Origin: Gnetum montanum
Lineage: Eukaryota; Streptophyta; Gnetopsida; Gnetales; Gnetaceae
Assembly: GCA_015680685.1 (NCBI GenBank)
Contig: MNCI01023267.1
Span: 676,838 to 740,837 of the forward strand
Length of the DNA: 64,000 nucleotides
Reading direction: 5' to 3'
Shown: piece by piece, positions 46,297-56,247 of the stretch
How positions within the stretch are numbered: position 1 is the stretch's first letter
How the letters are laid out: each line of letters opens with the position of its first letter
Notes under the pieces: generated by a model
What the model was told of the DNA's origin: nothing
The model's input: only the letters and a program-made list of their open reading frames with translations
Databases searched by the model: none
Translations under genes and position numbers: made by a program

Positions 46297-46690
46297 ATCG
46301 AATTCTGCTGTTATTGCTTTCCATCGGGCTATCCTATTGCTTTCGTACAGATTGTTTGTAATAGCTCATAGTATGTTGCTTTTGCAAATAATGTTAATTT
46401 TGCTATGAAACAGGTAGTGTCTCCACTTCTTCAATGCAAACACTAAGGCAATACAGTTTCTCTTCACCTCATTATATTTCTCTTCGTATGCTATCAGTAC
46501 ATGACTTAGGTAGTACACTGGTATCTCAGAACCGTCATCCCGTTTCTAACATAACAGTCCTACAATAGACGTGTCTGAGATAGCAAGGTAGATGAAGAAA
46601 GGCCTATCCCTCTGTGATGGGTAAACAGTTGGGAGGTGCAAGAGGTCTTTCTTCAAATCATCAAAGGCTTGTTGGCACTATGGTGTCCAT
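46297..46690 (-). pseudogene. RNase H (RT-associated) of A2
   Basis: QAFDDLKKDLLHLPTVYPSQRD, DTSIVGLLC, KRDDGSEIPVYYLSHVLIAYEEKYNEVKRN, KKWRHYLFHSKINII, then ARWKAITAEFDLHYV. Same order as in A1, with a few stops. Confidence 0.8.
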
Positions 46691-47830
46691 TCAAAGTTAA
46701 CCCCTTTCTTTAGTAGATGTTGCATGGGGTGTAACTTGTTAGTCAATTTTGCTATAAACCTTCTGATGAACTGTACCCTACCTTGTAACTCATGCAGTTT
46801 TTTAAGGTTTGTAGGAGGTGCCAAGTTGATGATGGCCTTAACTTTATTAGGGTCCACTCGTATTCCGGCCTTCGATACTACAAACCCTAACATGCGTTCG
46901 GTTCTCACCTCGAAGACACACTTGTTAGGATTGAGGCATAAGTTGTGCATTTGAAAAAATTTGAGGACTACACCTAGATCGTTGGGATGATTAGTGGCTT
47001 CTTTAGATTTCACCGCTATATCATCCACGTAGTCATTTAATGTTTCTAGGATGTAATCGCTAAAGATGTAAGTCATAGCTCACTGGTAGTTTGCTTCGGC
47101 ATTTTTGAGCCCAAAAGGCATCATAGTGTAACAAAAGGTACCCCATGGGGTCATGAAGGTTGTTGTTAACTGATGCTCTTGGTTAATGCGAATTTGGTTG
47201 TAGCCAGAGAAACCATCCATGAAGGATAACAGAGCATGACCAGCTATAGTATCAACGAGTTGATCAATGCTCAAAATTGGGAAATCATCTTTCATCATTC
47301 CCTTGTTTAGATCTCAGAAGTCTATACAGATTCGTATTCCTCCCATTTTCTTAGAAACTACAATGATGTTGGACACCCATTCTGAGTAATCAACTACCTG
47401 GATGAAACCAGCCTGGTATAGCTTGGTGATTTCATCCAGTACGACTAGTGCGATCTTTGGTTTAATCTTATGAGCCTTCTGCTTGACCAGTTTTATGCAC
47501 GGGTCTAAGACGATGTTGTGTTGTATCAGCCTTGGATCTAAACCTGGCATGTCGCTGTATGACCATGCAAATACTTTGACATTATCTTGCATAATTTTTT
47601 CCACATCTTTGTGCATCTGCAAATCTAAGAGGGAACTAAGTTTCAATGTTTTTACCTCCCCCCTAGATGTGGTCACAAGCATCTTGATGAGAGGGTCCTT
47701 AGTTACATCCCCGACCTCTAAATCTAGGGTTTAGACCAAATTCTCATGCTAGTCTAGAGATATTTCTAAGGATGCTATGGTGCTGATTGCAGGTGATTCC
47801 CAGTCTATTAAATCTAGGTTCAGTTGTCTT
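46678..47830 (-). pseudogene. Reverse transcriptase of A2
   Basis: Pieces 47682-47314, 47298-47080 and 47076-46678 are separated by single stops. Motifs: LDPRLIQHNIVLDP, QAGFIQVVDYSEWVSNI, KKMGGIRICIDF, LSIDQLVDTIAGHALLSFMDGFSGYNQI (motif A-B with Asp), TTFMTPWGTFCYTMMPFGLKNA, and catalytic YVDD at 47020-47031, then FQMHNLCLNPNKCVFEV and GFVVSKAGIRVDPNKVKAI. An upstream coding tail to about 47830 (IDWESPAISTIASLEIS) is shared with A1. No ATG of its own is convincing; RT was presumably made by joining with gag-PRO. Confidence 0.88.
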
Positions 47831-47956
47831 GCGAGCTTGCCAAAATGAGATGAAAGTCTGGTTAAGAAGTACCTATTGGTAGTAATTGTGTATAGTGAAG
47901 ATTTGCAAAGTAGCAATGAGATGTAATTAGTAAAGTACGATGCAAAGCTTAAAATT

Positions 47957-48175
47957 CGCTAGTTTAAGGTCATAGCAGACAGCTAAGATGTAAAAATGCA
48001 AAACTGCTAAAAAATGCAAAGCTGCTGATGTGAAAATGCGAAACTACTAGTTTAATGTTATTGCAAATTGCGAACGCGTAGAAGATTGAAACTGCTAGTT
48101 TAAGGTCTTTTCGGACCACTAATTAGAGTGAAACTATACGCTATGAGTGCTAGTGTAAAGTCTTTTTGGACTGCT
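47957..48175. repeat. Spacer repeats between RT and antisense-gene promoter (A2)
   Basis: About five to six units containing CTAGTTTAAGGTCATAGCAGAC / CTAGTTTAAGGTCTTTTCGGACCACTAA, at the same place as 38330-38625 of A1. They sit between two divergently read units: the antisense gene promoter and the RT coding region. Confidence 0.65.
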
Positions 48176-48359
48176 AACTAGATATATTTTTTTTGGAAAG
48201 GCAAACAACTAACTTAAAGCATGTGAAGGCTCTTCACCCAGGCCCACCTACTTTAATGCAAATAGTGTTACCATGTCATGGAGGGCATGCTACACTACAC
48301 AGCATACTCCGCATTAAATGGAGAAAGAGAATGAAAAGTTTCCTTTTCGCCATTACGAC

Positions 48360-48367
48360 TATAAATA
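48360..48367 (+). promoter_or_regulatory. TATA box of antisense gene (A2)
   Basis: GACTATAAATAGGG, the strongest TATA match outside the LTRs in this element, 162 bp before ATG 48522. The 5' leader between them includes two CAGAGCCCA copies. It is conserved in A1 at 38769. Confidence 0.6.
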
Positions 48368-49200
48368 GGGATTAGCCCCTAGTAAACTCATTATTTTCAC
48401 CGTAACAGTGCAGAGCCCACATTCGGAGCGCAGAGCCCATTTGGAGAGTAGTGTGATTGTGCTAATTAGAGAACAAGGCGATTTCATCATAGCAACAAGG
48501 AAAGAGTCAAGAAGCAAGACAATGGCTCCCAAGAAAGAATGCAAATACCTAGCACTCGTTAAGGTCGATGAAGTGAAGGAAACTCTAGGGCATGTGACAC
48601 AGGCATGCCTCATGATGCGAGAGAAGATACCATTGACCCAGTAGGCTACTATGCTTCCTCTATTTTCTCATGCTTCTGTTATTGTTTCTATTTTTCTTAC
48701 TTTTGTTTCTACAATTTAGTTTTAGCTATCTGTGTTTTCTGTCATCACATTGTTGGTGTTTTGGCCCTTACACCATCACTGTTGCCGTTTCGACCATGGT
48801 GGATGTACAAACGCTATCTAAAGTTGCATGTAAGGTCACCTAGGCTACCATCACTGTAGCTGTCATTACCGTAAAGGCTTGGATGATTTGAGCTACTTGG
48901 CAAGCAAATAGCATAGCGTAGGATCCTCAAGAGGGTTTGGCCATGTATGGTGTGACAGTGTGACATGTGTTTTGTCAGGGCATAATGTTAATCACTTTGT
49001 TAGGGCTAATTGCTTTGTTGCTACGCTAAGCTAATTTTGCTATGCTAAGCTAATTTTTCTATGCTATTTCCTTCGTGTTTTTGCTACGCTATGTGCATGA
49101 AGAGGATTGTGCTACACTATTTGCTAAAATGCTAGTTTTTCTACGCTATGTGTGTATTACAATCAGACATGATGCTAACATTTGCTATTGTGTTGTGCAG

Positions 49201-50007
49201 GGTAGTGTTAAGGCCAATTTTAATTGTCCTAGAAATTGTAGGGGTCCTATGCTGCATGAGCGGACCAGTGGCTAATGTTCCTTCTCCCCATACACATGTG
49301 GGGGATCATGTGGTCTGGTTCATGGAAGGAGCACAAGAGTTCCTATAATTTCTCCTCCAACGCTTCAGTGTGATCATTTGGTCACACCTAGTGGAGGAAG
49401 TAGTGGCCGCCATAACAGAAACCCTATTGCCTGGGGAAAATCGGGGTATTTTGAGATGTTTGATAGATGGGGCAATCAGTAGTGGGCAGGGAGAAGGATC
49501 TAGTCAACACCCCAGAAATTTGAGGCGTTTGGCTTGGACCTGGGATATGCCTGAGTACAATTGCTACCATCTCTACAACACGTTGTTTATTACACGTCAT
49601 ATGGGAACATGCTTCCAAAACCTACCAGGAACCATTTACAGTGCTAGCGGGTGAGTTTTGTAGCCATGTTCCGCTACGCTATGCAATATTTGCTACGGTA
49701 GCCAAATGTTAACGATGTGTTTTTGTTAGCAATTTTTACATCAATGAGGAGGGGCTTCATGGCGATACAGATGTGTTGAACTTAGCACAAATGGCACTGT
49801 GGGAGTTTTCTTCCACTGAGAATATGCACGTAGGTGTGATAGGTCAGTGTAGGTGCGAGTACCACACCTATCCAACCTGGTATCCCAGACTCTACAATCG
49901 ATGCAAGGAGTTTGGTTGGTTGGATGAGGAATGGACACCCTTCAAATCGATTTCCGTTGAAGATGTCTTGGTCAATCTTCTACCATTCTCGTCACCTTTT
50001 AAGCCTA
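49201..50007 (+). other. Exons 2-3: FCP1/NIF-type HAD phosphatase-like domain, catalytically dead
   Basis: Joined exons give RPILIVLEIVGVLC where FCP1-like proteins have K.LLVLDLNGVLV with the nucleophile Asp. Then come AQEFL, LLQRFSVIIWSHLVEEVV (family: 'EFL.F...F.VGIWSS....NV'), W, and YNTLFITRHMGTCFQN, LPGTIYSAS (family: 'NTLLIDDSPYKALLNPP.TAIFP.SY'). Last come GDTDVLNLAQMALWEFSSTEN (family: 'GDLR.YLE.LA...NVQ'). The order of four blocks supports the fold. Both aspartate motifs are replaced (Leu-Glu-Ile-Val; Ile-Thr-Arg) in A2, and the first also in A1, so any role was non-catalytic or lost before the copies spread. This is a match by eye only. Confidence 0.5.
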
Positions 50008-50094
50008 GTAAGCTAAACGGTAGTTACTACATGTTTAAGTGTCATTGTTGTTTTTTGTGTTTTTTGCTAACTGCTTTTGTGCAAACTGCTATAG

Positions 50095-51127
50095 GGGTGA
50101 AGAAGTCCTAGGAGGTAATAGTGATAACCACTGGGAACCAGAAGGCCAACATCTTCTTCAAGTATGGGGAGGTGGATGAGAGCCAGCATTGGATATGCAG
50201 CGTAGCATCGAAATCCCTGCTCAAGCATCTTCAAGATGCTAGGCTCATGAATCTGCTCCTGGCCTCAAATCCAAGTGTCCCCACTGCTGAGATGCTCGCC
50301 CTAGTGGACTCCTTTTCTGACAAGGTAGATTGCTTCCGCACACATGTACATGATGTGTGGGTGGTCATTGAAATCAATGACCAGCTATTCATGGACCTTT
50401 TTTGTGTCCCTACTGATGGCATCCTCATAGGATCAAAGACTAAGAAAGAGCTGAACCTTCAGAAGAAGGGTTGCCAAAGAGAGAAAGGGGATTCCCATGG
50501 AGAAGGTTAGGCCAAGACCTACCAAAGAGGTTTATCCCATCTTCCATGCTTGCACTTTCCCCCAACTACTTTTCCAAGGGAATATCCTTGGGATTAAGCA
50601 AGCCTGGGTAATGCGGGAGGTCATGGAAGAGGGGGCTCGCTACAACTGGGCTAGGTTTTTGTGCAAAGGCTTGCAAACTAAAATCGTGGGGCTTCATAAG
50701 AAGTAGGAGTCCCATTTCAATGTGCACTACACCTTTTACATAGCCTGTTTGCAGTGTTTCGTAGATTTTTTGGTAGTCTATGAGAATGGAGTCTGGGTAA
50801 TGTAAAATCGCAATCAGATTTCCAAACCGTGGATCTGCCAATTCCTCTGGATCACCCGACCCAAAGATTCCCCAGAAGCTATTGGGGAGTCATTCTCTAT
50901 GATGACTAAGGATTGGGTGGCCCACAACTTTCATGGCCAATATAGTGTAGGAGAGACGCCTCCTACTACTACCGGTAGCATATCATAGGGGAAACGTCTC
51001 ATTTTCGAAATGGTGGCCACTAAGTTGTGGTGAAAGAGGCCTCCTTCAATTGAGGAAACCCTCCACACGGAAGAAGAGGAGGGGTGAAGATTGCGGTTTA
51101 AGTTACATAGGATGCAACCTCCCATTG
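50095..51127 (+). other. Exon 4: unrecognised domain of the antisense gene
   Basis: Conserved with A1 59701-60731. Blocks: NIFFKYGEVDESQHW, EMLALVDSFSDKVDCFRTHVH, INDQLFMDLFCVPTDG, then (after a frameshift near 50490) YPIFHACTFPQLLFQGNI, GIKQAWVMREVMEEGARYNWARFLCKGLQ, a Cys/Phe-rich HFNVHYTFYIACLQCFVDFLV, and GESFSMMTKDWVAHNFHG. The pattern of aromatic and hydrophobic residues conserved between copies implies a folded domain. I do not recognise it. An in-frame TCC-TAG-GAG at the exon start is present in both copies. Confidence 0.5.
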
Positions 51128-51266
51128 ATAAATGCTTATGCTTATTTCTTGGCCTATTTTTCCAACTCCTTGCTATGTTATGCTACGCTAAGCAGCATAG
51201 CGTAGTGTAGCACCTACTTTAAGCTAACTTTCTTTGAGCTAATGCAAATATGTTTTTTGCTGCTAG

Positions 51267-51963
51267 AGGAAGAAGAGGAAGAGGAAGAAGGTGAAGAAGA
51301 GGTGTCGGCCCCCAAAATGGGGGCAAAAAATAAGGATGTGGAGGCCCTAGTCTTAGAGGAAAGGGCCCTAGTCTAGAGGGAAGGAGCTCTTACCACTAAG
51401 GAAGGGGTTCTTGTTGTCAAGGAAAATCCTTCTATTGACGAGGAGGATATTTTTGGAGATGAAGAGGAGTCTCCTATGGATGAAGAGAATGCTGGTGCCT
51501 CAAAAGGAGAGGTGCCAGCAAATAAAGAAGAAGCCTGAATCAACCTAGAAGGGACTTCTGCTAGAGATCCCTTTGCTGAATGTAGTTCAGCATTAGGGGA
51601 GAGGACAAATGCTAAAGGTGTTGCTGTTGTTTTGAGTCAGAAAGAAGGGGAACTACAATTAGACACTAGTGAGTTTGACAACATATTCGATGACATGTCG
51701 ATGGGTGATCCCCCCATTATCACCCCTGAGGGTTTACTGGGTAGGGGCCCTTATACTATCATTTTCCTTACCCATAGCCTTATCAGAGTTCACCTCAATC
51801 ATTGCTGATGCATTTAGATGTATAAAAGACACCACTGTTAATGCTATAGGACCTTCTCTGATTCGCATGGAACCATGGGCCGAGACCCATGACAAGCTTA
51901 CATTCATGCAGGGGGTTGTCGATGACATGATCGACAGTCTCAAGTAGGTTGATCCTAAAGCGG
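51267..51963 (+). other. Exons 5-6: Glu-rich repeats and conserved 'WAETHDKLTFMQGVVDD' block
   Basis: Exon 5 starts with a run of Glu and continues with about 10-residue repeats (in A1: SAGEEEVSANEEEALIDEE...). It ends in LDTSEFDNIFDDMSMGDPP, ITPEGLLG. Exon 6 (51818-51963; A1 61371-61508) encodes DTTVNAIGPSLIRMEPW, AETHDKLTFMQGVVDDMIDSLK. Donors GG|GTAGGG and GG|GTAAG match in position between the copies. Acidic low-complexity sequence is common in nuclear proteins; the role is unknown. Confidence 0.5.
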
Positions 51964-52066
51964 GTAAGTAGTTATGCTAGGGGCTTTCGTGTTGCTACGC
52001 TAGAGTTCTTGAGTTTGCTAACCTTGCTACACTAATGTGACTGATGTGCTCTTTGTGTGGTGATAG

Positions 52067-53116
52067 CCTCTCGACTCAAATGGGACCTGACATGGGCATT
52101 GAAAGTTGGTGTCATGCCCACATTCGCGTCCAAAGTGGCTGAGGTGTCTCGTCGTGTATACAATGAGGCTAGAAAATGCGCTTTGTACTCAGCACACTCC
52201 TTGTGGAAGTGTAGGCACGTCAACGAGGACCTGTGGAAATGGGTCCAGAAGGCTAAAAAAGAGAAGGATGAATTGAGTGCCAAAGTGGGAGATCTCAAAT
52301 CGAGGAATGAATTCCTCATGGCCTATGATACTAATGACAGAAATTAGCGAACAGCTGTGATAGATTATGCTAGATATTGGATAGTCATGCAACATAATAA
52401 TGAAGCCACCCGAGAAATAATAGAATAGCGGATGCAAATGGACTTGTTGGACCAAAAGAACCAAGATTGAAAAGATTATAGTGCTAGGGTTTACAAATGG
52501 GGGCAGTCCCAGAAAAACCATAAACACATGTATAAAATGGAATGTGCCACCTATCGCAAACTATACAGGGATGCTTCTATGGAAGCATTTACCTATAAAG
52601 CATTCCTAAATACCATTGGTGCTTCTAAGGCCTATAAAAAGTTTATGGAGCAGGTAAAGGTCACTGAATCCCCTGAACAGGAAGTGGATCTTCCCACAGG
52701 TGAGACCACTACCATTTCCTTTTCTCTGGGATCATTGAGATGGAAGACCATCGAAAAGAAGAAAGCTGCTATAGACACTGAACCAAGCAATAGGCATTGG
52801 GTGAATATCACGGAAGAGGAGGTCAAGCACCACCTCGGGCTTGGTTTAGATCACATACCCTTCGAGATGGAAACAAGGCCATCTTAGGTTAGTCACTTTC
52901 TGCTGTGTTAATTCTTATGCTCTATTGTAGTTTGTGTGCATTGCCTTAGTGGACTACTTCACTCTTACAATGCAGGTTCCAGGTGAAGATGTAGGGCTTG
53001 CAGAGGGTGAGAATAAAGAAGTGGCAGAGGACAACGTAGAGGAAGGTGATGTGGAAGGGAATGATGTAGAAGAAAATGATGTAGGAGAAGATGATGTGGG
53101 TGAAGATAACCCATGA
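52067..53116 (+). other. Exons 7-8: coiled coil and acidic tail
   Basis: Exon 7 is 821 nt in both copies and encodes a long charged helix: SLWKCRHVNEDLWKWVQKAK, KEKDELSAKVGDLKSRNEFL, YARYWIVMQHNNEATREIIE, RMQMDLLDQKNQD. Then come FLNTIGASKAYKKFMEQVKV, TTTISFSLGSLRW and a HHLGLGLDHIPFEMETRPS end. Exon 8 gives an acidic Val/Glu/Asp/Asn repeat tail (EGDVEGNDVEENDVGEDDVG). Heptad spacing suggests oligomerisation. Confidence 0.55.
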
Positions 53117-53286
53117 TAGCATGGGATTTTTGAAATTTTGGATTTTTTGTAGAATTTTTGCAAAAATTGTTTAAATGACAAAATATTGGAATGAAAAAGG
53201 AGAATTTCAGAAAATAAATTGGTTCTACACTAACTTATGCATTGTCCACATGATGAATTTTATGTTAAGTTTTCATTTTTTGATGT

Positions 53287-53480
53287 TTTAGTTTTAGGCC
53301 ATTTCGGGCCATCGCTAGTTTTCGGCCATCGCTAGTTTTAGGCCATTTCGAGCCCCTACTAGTTTTAGGCCATTTCATGCCATCGCTAGTTTTAGGCCAT
53401 TTTAGGTCATGGCATGGTAGCATAGTTTTAGGCCATTTCGGGCCATGGCATAGCATAGTTCTAGGCCATTTCAAGCCATC
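53287..53480. repeat. Spacer repeats between antisense gene and PRO (A2)
   Basis: Seven units of about 26-38 bp, core TAGTTTTAGGCCATTTCGGGCCATCGC, with a palindromic GGCCATTTCGGGCC. Counterpart 62745-62850 in A1. This third repeat type shares TAGTTT(T)A(A)GG with the other two spacer arrays. Confidence 0.8.
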
Positions 53481-53639
53481 GTGTGTTAAAGGGATGATAT
53501 GCTAACGATTTAGAGGATGACTAATTAGTGCCTAACATAGATAGATGGATGCAAAACAAAAGATAGTAAATGTATAAAGGATGAAGATTGGGTAGGAAAT
53601 AGTGGGGTTGCTACACTATGCGTAGCTACTTCTTGACCC

Positions 53640-54400
53640 ATTATGGGTTGGGCGAGGTGTAAGGCCAAGGTGCTTTGCCAGAGCCTTTGTCCATATCATT
53701 GTTTCCTGCTTGGAAGGGCAACTCATCCCATGCATTTTCGTTTTCTAAACTGGCATGCTGAGATGGTTCTCTTGCTAGATCGTTAGTGTGTGCAGAAACA
53801 TGTGCTTCCTTCTCAAAGGTTACAACCTCTGGGACTTATTCCATGTCTACATTACTGATAGCTTTTGTTGCTACCTTGTTGCCATGGATCACCACCTCCC
53901 TGCCTGCATAGGGTAGATGGATCTCTTGATGAATGGATGAAGAGATAGCCCTAAGTTGCACCAACAATGACCTTCCCAAGATCAGGTTAAACCTAGGCAT
54001 CTCTTTAACCATGATAAATGTTACATTTTTGGGGAACTGGTCTCTTGCCAAGAAGTCAATATGGACCATGCCCTTCACCACGACCCATGCCCCATTGAAC
54101 GAATTTAGGCATGACGTTGTTGTGGGTCTAATCTGGTCGACCAAACCCAGCTTGTCCACAATAGGGAAAGGGATGACATTTTTGGCAGCTCCATCATCAA
54201 CATGTACCTTTCAGATCTTATGTTGGCCAACCCGAATTGTAATGAAGAGAGGCGTTGCAGTTACCTGACCTTGTTCAAGGTCTTCCCTAATGGAATCATC
54301 TCAAAAATTTAGTCAAGATGGCTTTAGCTCTGCAGGCGCAAAAGGAAGTATGACTGAATGGATTGCGTTCTCTTCTACTGGCATGTTCTTGTCAACCGGA
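53640..54400 (-). pseudogene. Retropepsin (PRO) of A2, catalytic DDGA intact
   Basis: Minus strand: VHVDDGAAKNVIPF with DDGA at 54187-54198, VDKLGLVDQIRPTTT, LNSFNGAWVVVKGMVHIDF (flap region), VKEMPRFNLILGRSLL (the hydrophobic-Leu-Gly-Arg block that ends retropepsins), then HQEIHLPYAGREVVIHGN. A hydrophilic tail continues to a YTSPNP-WVKK end near 53640 (A1: SPSPQWVRKKLQR then stop at 63007). Just before DDGA one TGA interrupts the link to gag. PRO would process the polyprotein. Confidence 0.85.
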
Positions 54401-55701
54401 ATTACCATTAACATGCAGACCAAAGCCTCACGGTGTGCGGTAGATGTCATAATTAGGTCATACAAGCTCAGCATAGTGTTTTTCTATTTTAGAGCTTGCT
54501 TGACTTGGGTGAGGGCACTCAAAAGGTCTTGGCCACTTTCTGATTTATTGCCTTTCTCCTCTTCTATTTGTCCCAAGAGGCGAATTTCCCGAGGAGGGAC
54601 AGTTTTGGGTTTGGGTTTAGACCCTTTTGGATGAGGTGGTGAAGACTGTGCACGCATAGCAAAGTTGTCTTTTGGCAATGAGGGCGTAGATACAAGGGGT
54701 GAGGATGTAGGCTTGGAAGTACCTGGGATGGTACTTTCCCTTGATGTCTCACCTGCGAAGCATACTTCTCATTTTTTAGGACAAGAAGGCTATGGAGATG
54801 CTTTATGCGGGGCAGGGGCTATTGTAGGGCTTGGCATCCCTATAGCAAATGGAGCTAGTGGTGTTAGGGTAGGAGGTAGTGGTGAGACTCTGCTAACAGG
54901 TGGTGCAGGGGTGGATGCCAGGGGAGGGACTCTCAAGACGAAAGGTTGTTGTGAACTTTGATTAGTTGCTGGTGGCGTCGATGCACTACGTTGAGGAACT
55001 TGGACTACAAACGATTGCTGAGGCGGTCTAGGATTACTTTCAATGCTGATGGTGTTGATAGTATAGCCTGCATTGTTGGCATTGAGGGGGTCAGTGTAGA
55101 CATGCAAGGATTGATTCTCAAGATGTACTGGATTGCTTTTTTCTAGCAACAGTTTTCCCTGATCAATCATCCTTTGTATGTCATCCTTCAGCGCCATGCA
55201 ATAATCTGTGTTGTGACCACACTATTGATGGTAGTCACAGAACTGCTCTAGCTTGAAACCCTTAGGAACTAGGGGCTTATTGGGCATAGCCAACGAAGGG
55301 TTCCTAAGGAGTTCACAGTACCATTGATGCTTCTTGGCTCCCTCCTCTGACATCCACTTATGTTGGATGTACCCCACTACCAATAGTTGCTTCAAAACGT
55401 ATGAAGGCTTGATGGGAAGTGGGGTATACTTCAAGCGATCTTTAAGTTTGAAGTTTGATTTGGGTGGGGTAGGTGTCTCAAGTGCATGTGTAGAGGGTTG
55501 CAGTGCATTGCCTTGCTGTGGCATGGGGTTAGCTGTAGGTGCAGCCAGTTTTTTGTTGTTTTTGTTACTGTTGTTGTTAGGTCTGGGTTTGTCCTCGTTC
55601 GCCACAGCGGCCACTATGACTATTGTAGCCTTATCCTTTTCCTTCTTCATGAAGGTATTCTTATATGCAACATAGGTCGGGTCTTTGCTCACCTCAACCA
55701 T
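54401..55701 (-). pseudogene. Gag C-terminal region of A2 with variant zinc knuckle
   Basis: Frames 55701-55222, 55197-54790 and 54678-54484 join over single stops. The first holds an Asn/Lys-rich linker, then KQLLVVGYIQHKWMSEEGAKKHQWYCELLRNP, then CDYHQ-(stop)-CGHNTDYCMALKDDIQRMI: a CxxHx3GHxTxxC knuckle of the kind seen in Tat gag. The second is Pro/Ala/Ser-rich. The third has PPREIRLLGQIEEEKGNK then LTQVKQALKQKNT, also in A1 and near PRO. Confidence 0.7.
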
Positions 55702-55769
55702 ATCCTGTATGATCTTAGTCTGGGCGAAGCTTGACTAAGAGTGTGGGAAGCAATATAATATAGCTTAGA

Positions 55770-56234
55770 CTTAATAAAGTCATTCACTGCACCCTTAAAG
55801 ATGACCAGCAATTGGGCCTCCCTAATGGGCTCGCAGATTTCATTAAGGGTTGCACTCCAGCATTGGATGAACTTCTAGACTAGTTCTAGCGGGTCTTGCT
55901 TCACACTCATCAACTGATCTAGTGTGACCTTTGGTCCCAAGTTGTACTTGAAATGTGTCACAAACTGGGTCAGAAGCTCCTCCAAGGTTGATATGGAGGA
56001 GCATGGAAGTGCACAGTACCAATCCAAAGATTTTCTAGATAGAGACATAGCAAAAACACAAATGATCGTGTGCGGCCATTGTTGCAGAAGAAGGAACTCT
56101 GATCTAAATGTAACAAGGTGTGCGTTGGGATCCCCTTCCCTGTTGTACTTCATGAAATGCAAGAGTGACATCCCTGGGGGTAACGTTAGTGCAGGGACTG
56201 CCAGGTTGATGGGATCATCCTGGTAGAAGTCCAT
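55770..56234 (-). pseudogene. Gag core (Retrotrans_gag) of A2
   Basis: Met at 56234, then DPINLAVPALTLPPGMSLLHF, KYNREGDPNAHLVTFRSEF, LQQWPHTIICVFAMSLSRKSLDWYCALPCSSISTLEELLTQFVTHF. This matches the capsid-like gag domain ('G..DP..HL..F......G.....C..F...L...A..WY..LP..SI.S...L...F..H'). The last helix segment (EPLELV, KFIQCW, CEPIREAQL) runs on to about 55770. It would assemble the particle shell. Confidence 0.8.
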
Positions 56235-56247
56235 AACCTATACCATA

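Larger units (their letters stand above)
48522..53116 (+). pseudogene. Antisense eight-exon gene inside A2 (near-complete, decayed)
   Basis: Exon model from alignment with A1 and splice signals: 48522-48640, 49201-49650, 49730-50007, 50095-51127, 51267-51740, 51818-51963, 52067-52887, 52976-53116. Phase is kept at junctions 1/2, 2/3, 3/4, 6/7 and 7/8. Exon 1 (119 nt) and exon 7 (821 nt) have identical length in A1. The start is MAPKKECKYLALVKVDEV. The stop is TGA at 53114-53116, and AATAAA follows at 53213. The product would have about 1,100 residues: FCP1-like domain, unknown domain, Glu-rich region, coiled coil, acidic tail. A few stops (e.g. in exon 2, at the exon 4 start, and the former CAG at the end of exon 7) and a frameshift in exon 4 disable it. 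It lies antisense in the PRO-RT spacer, where Ogre elements have an intron. Confidence 0.72.

Noticed and set aside
54665-54961. Gly-rich plus-strand ORF
   Set aside because: It is the complement of the Pro/Ser/Ala-rich gag linker on the minus strand.
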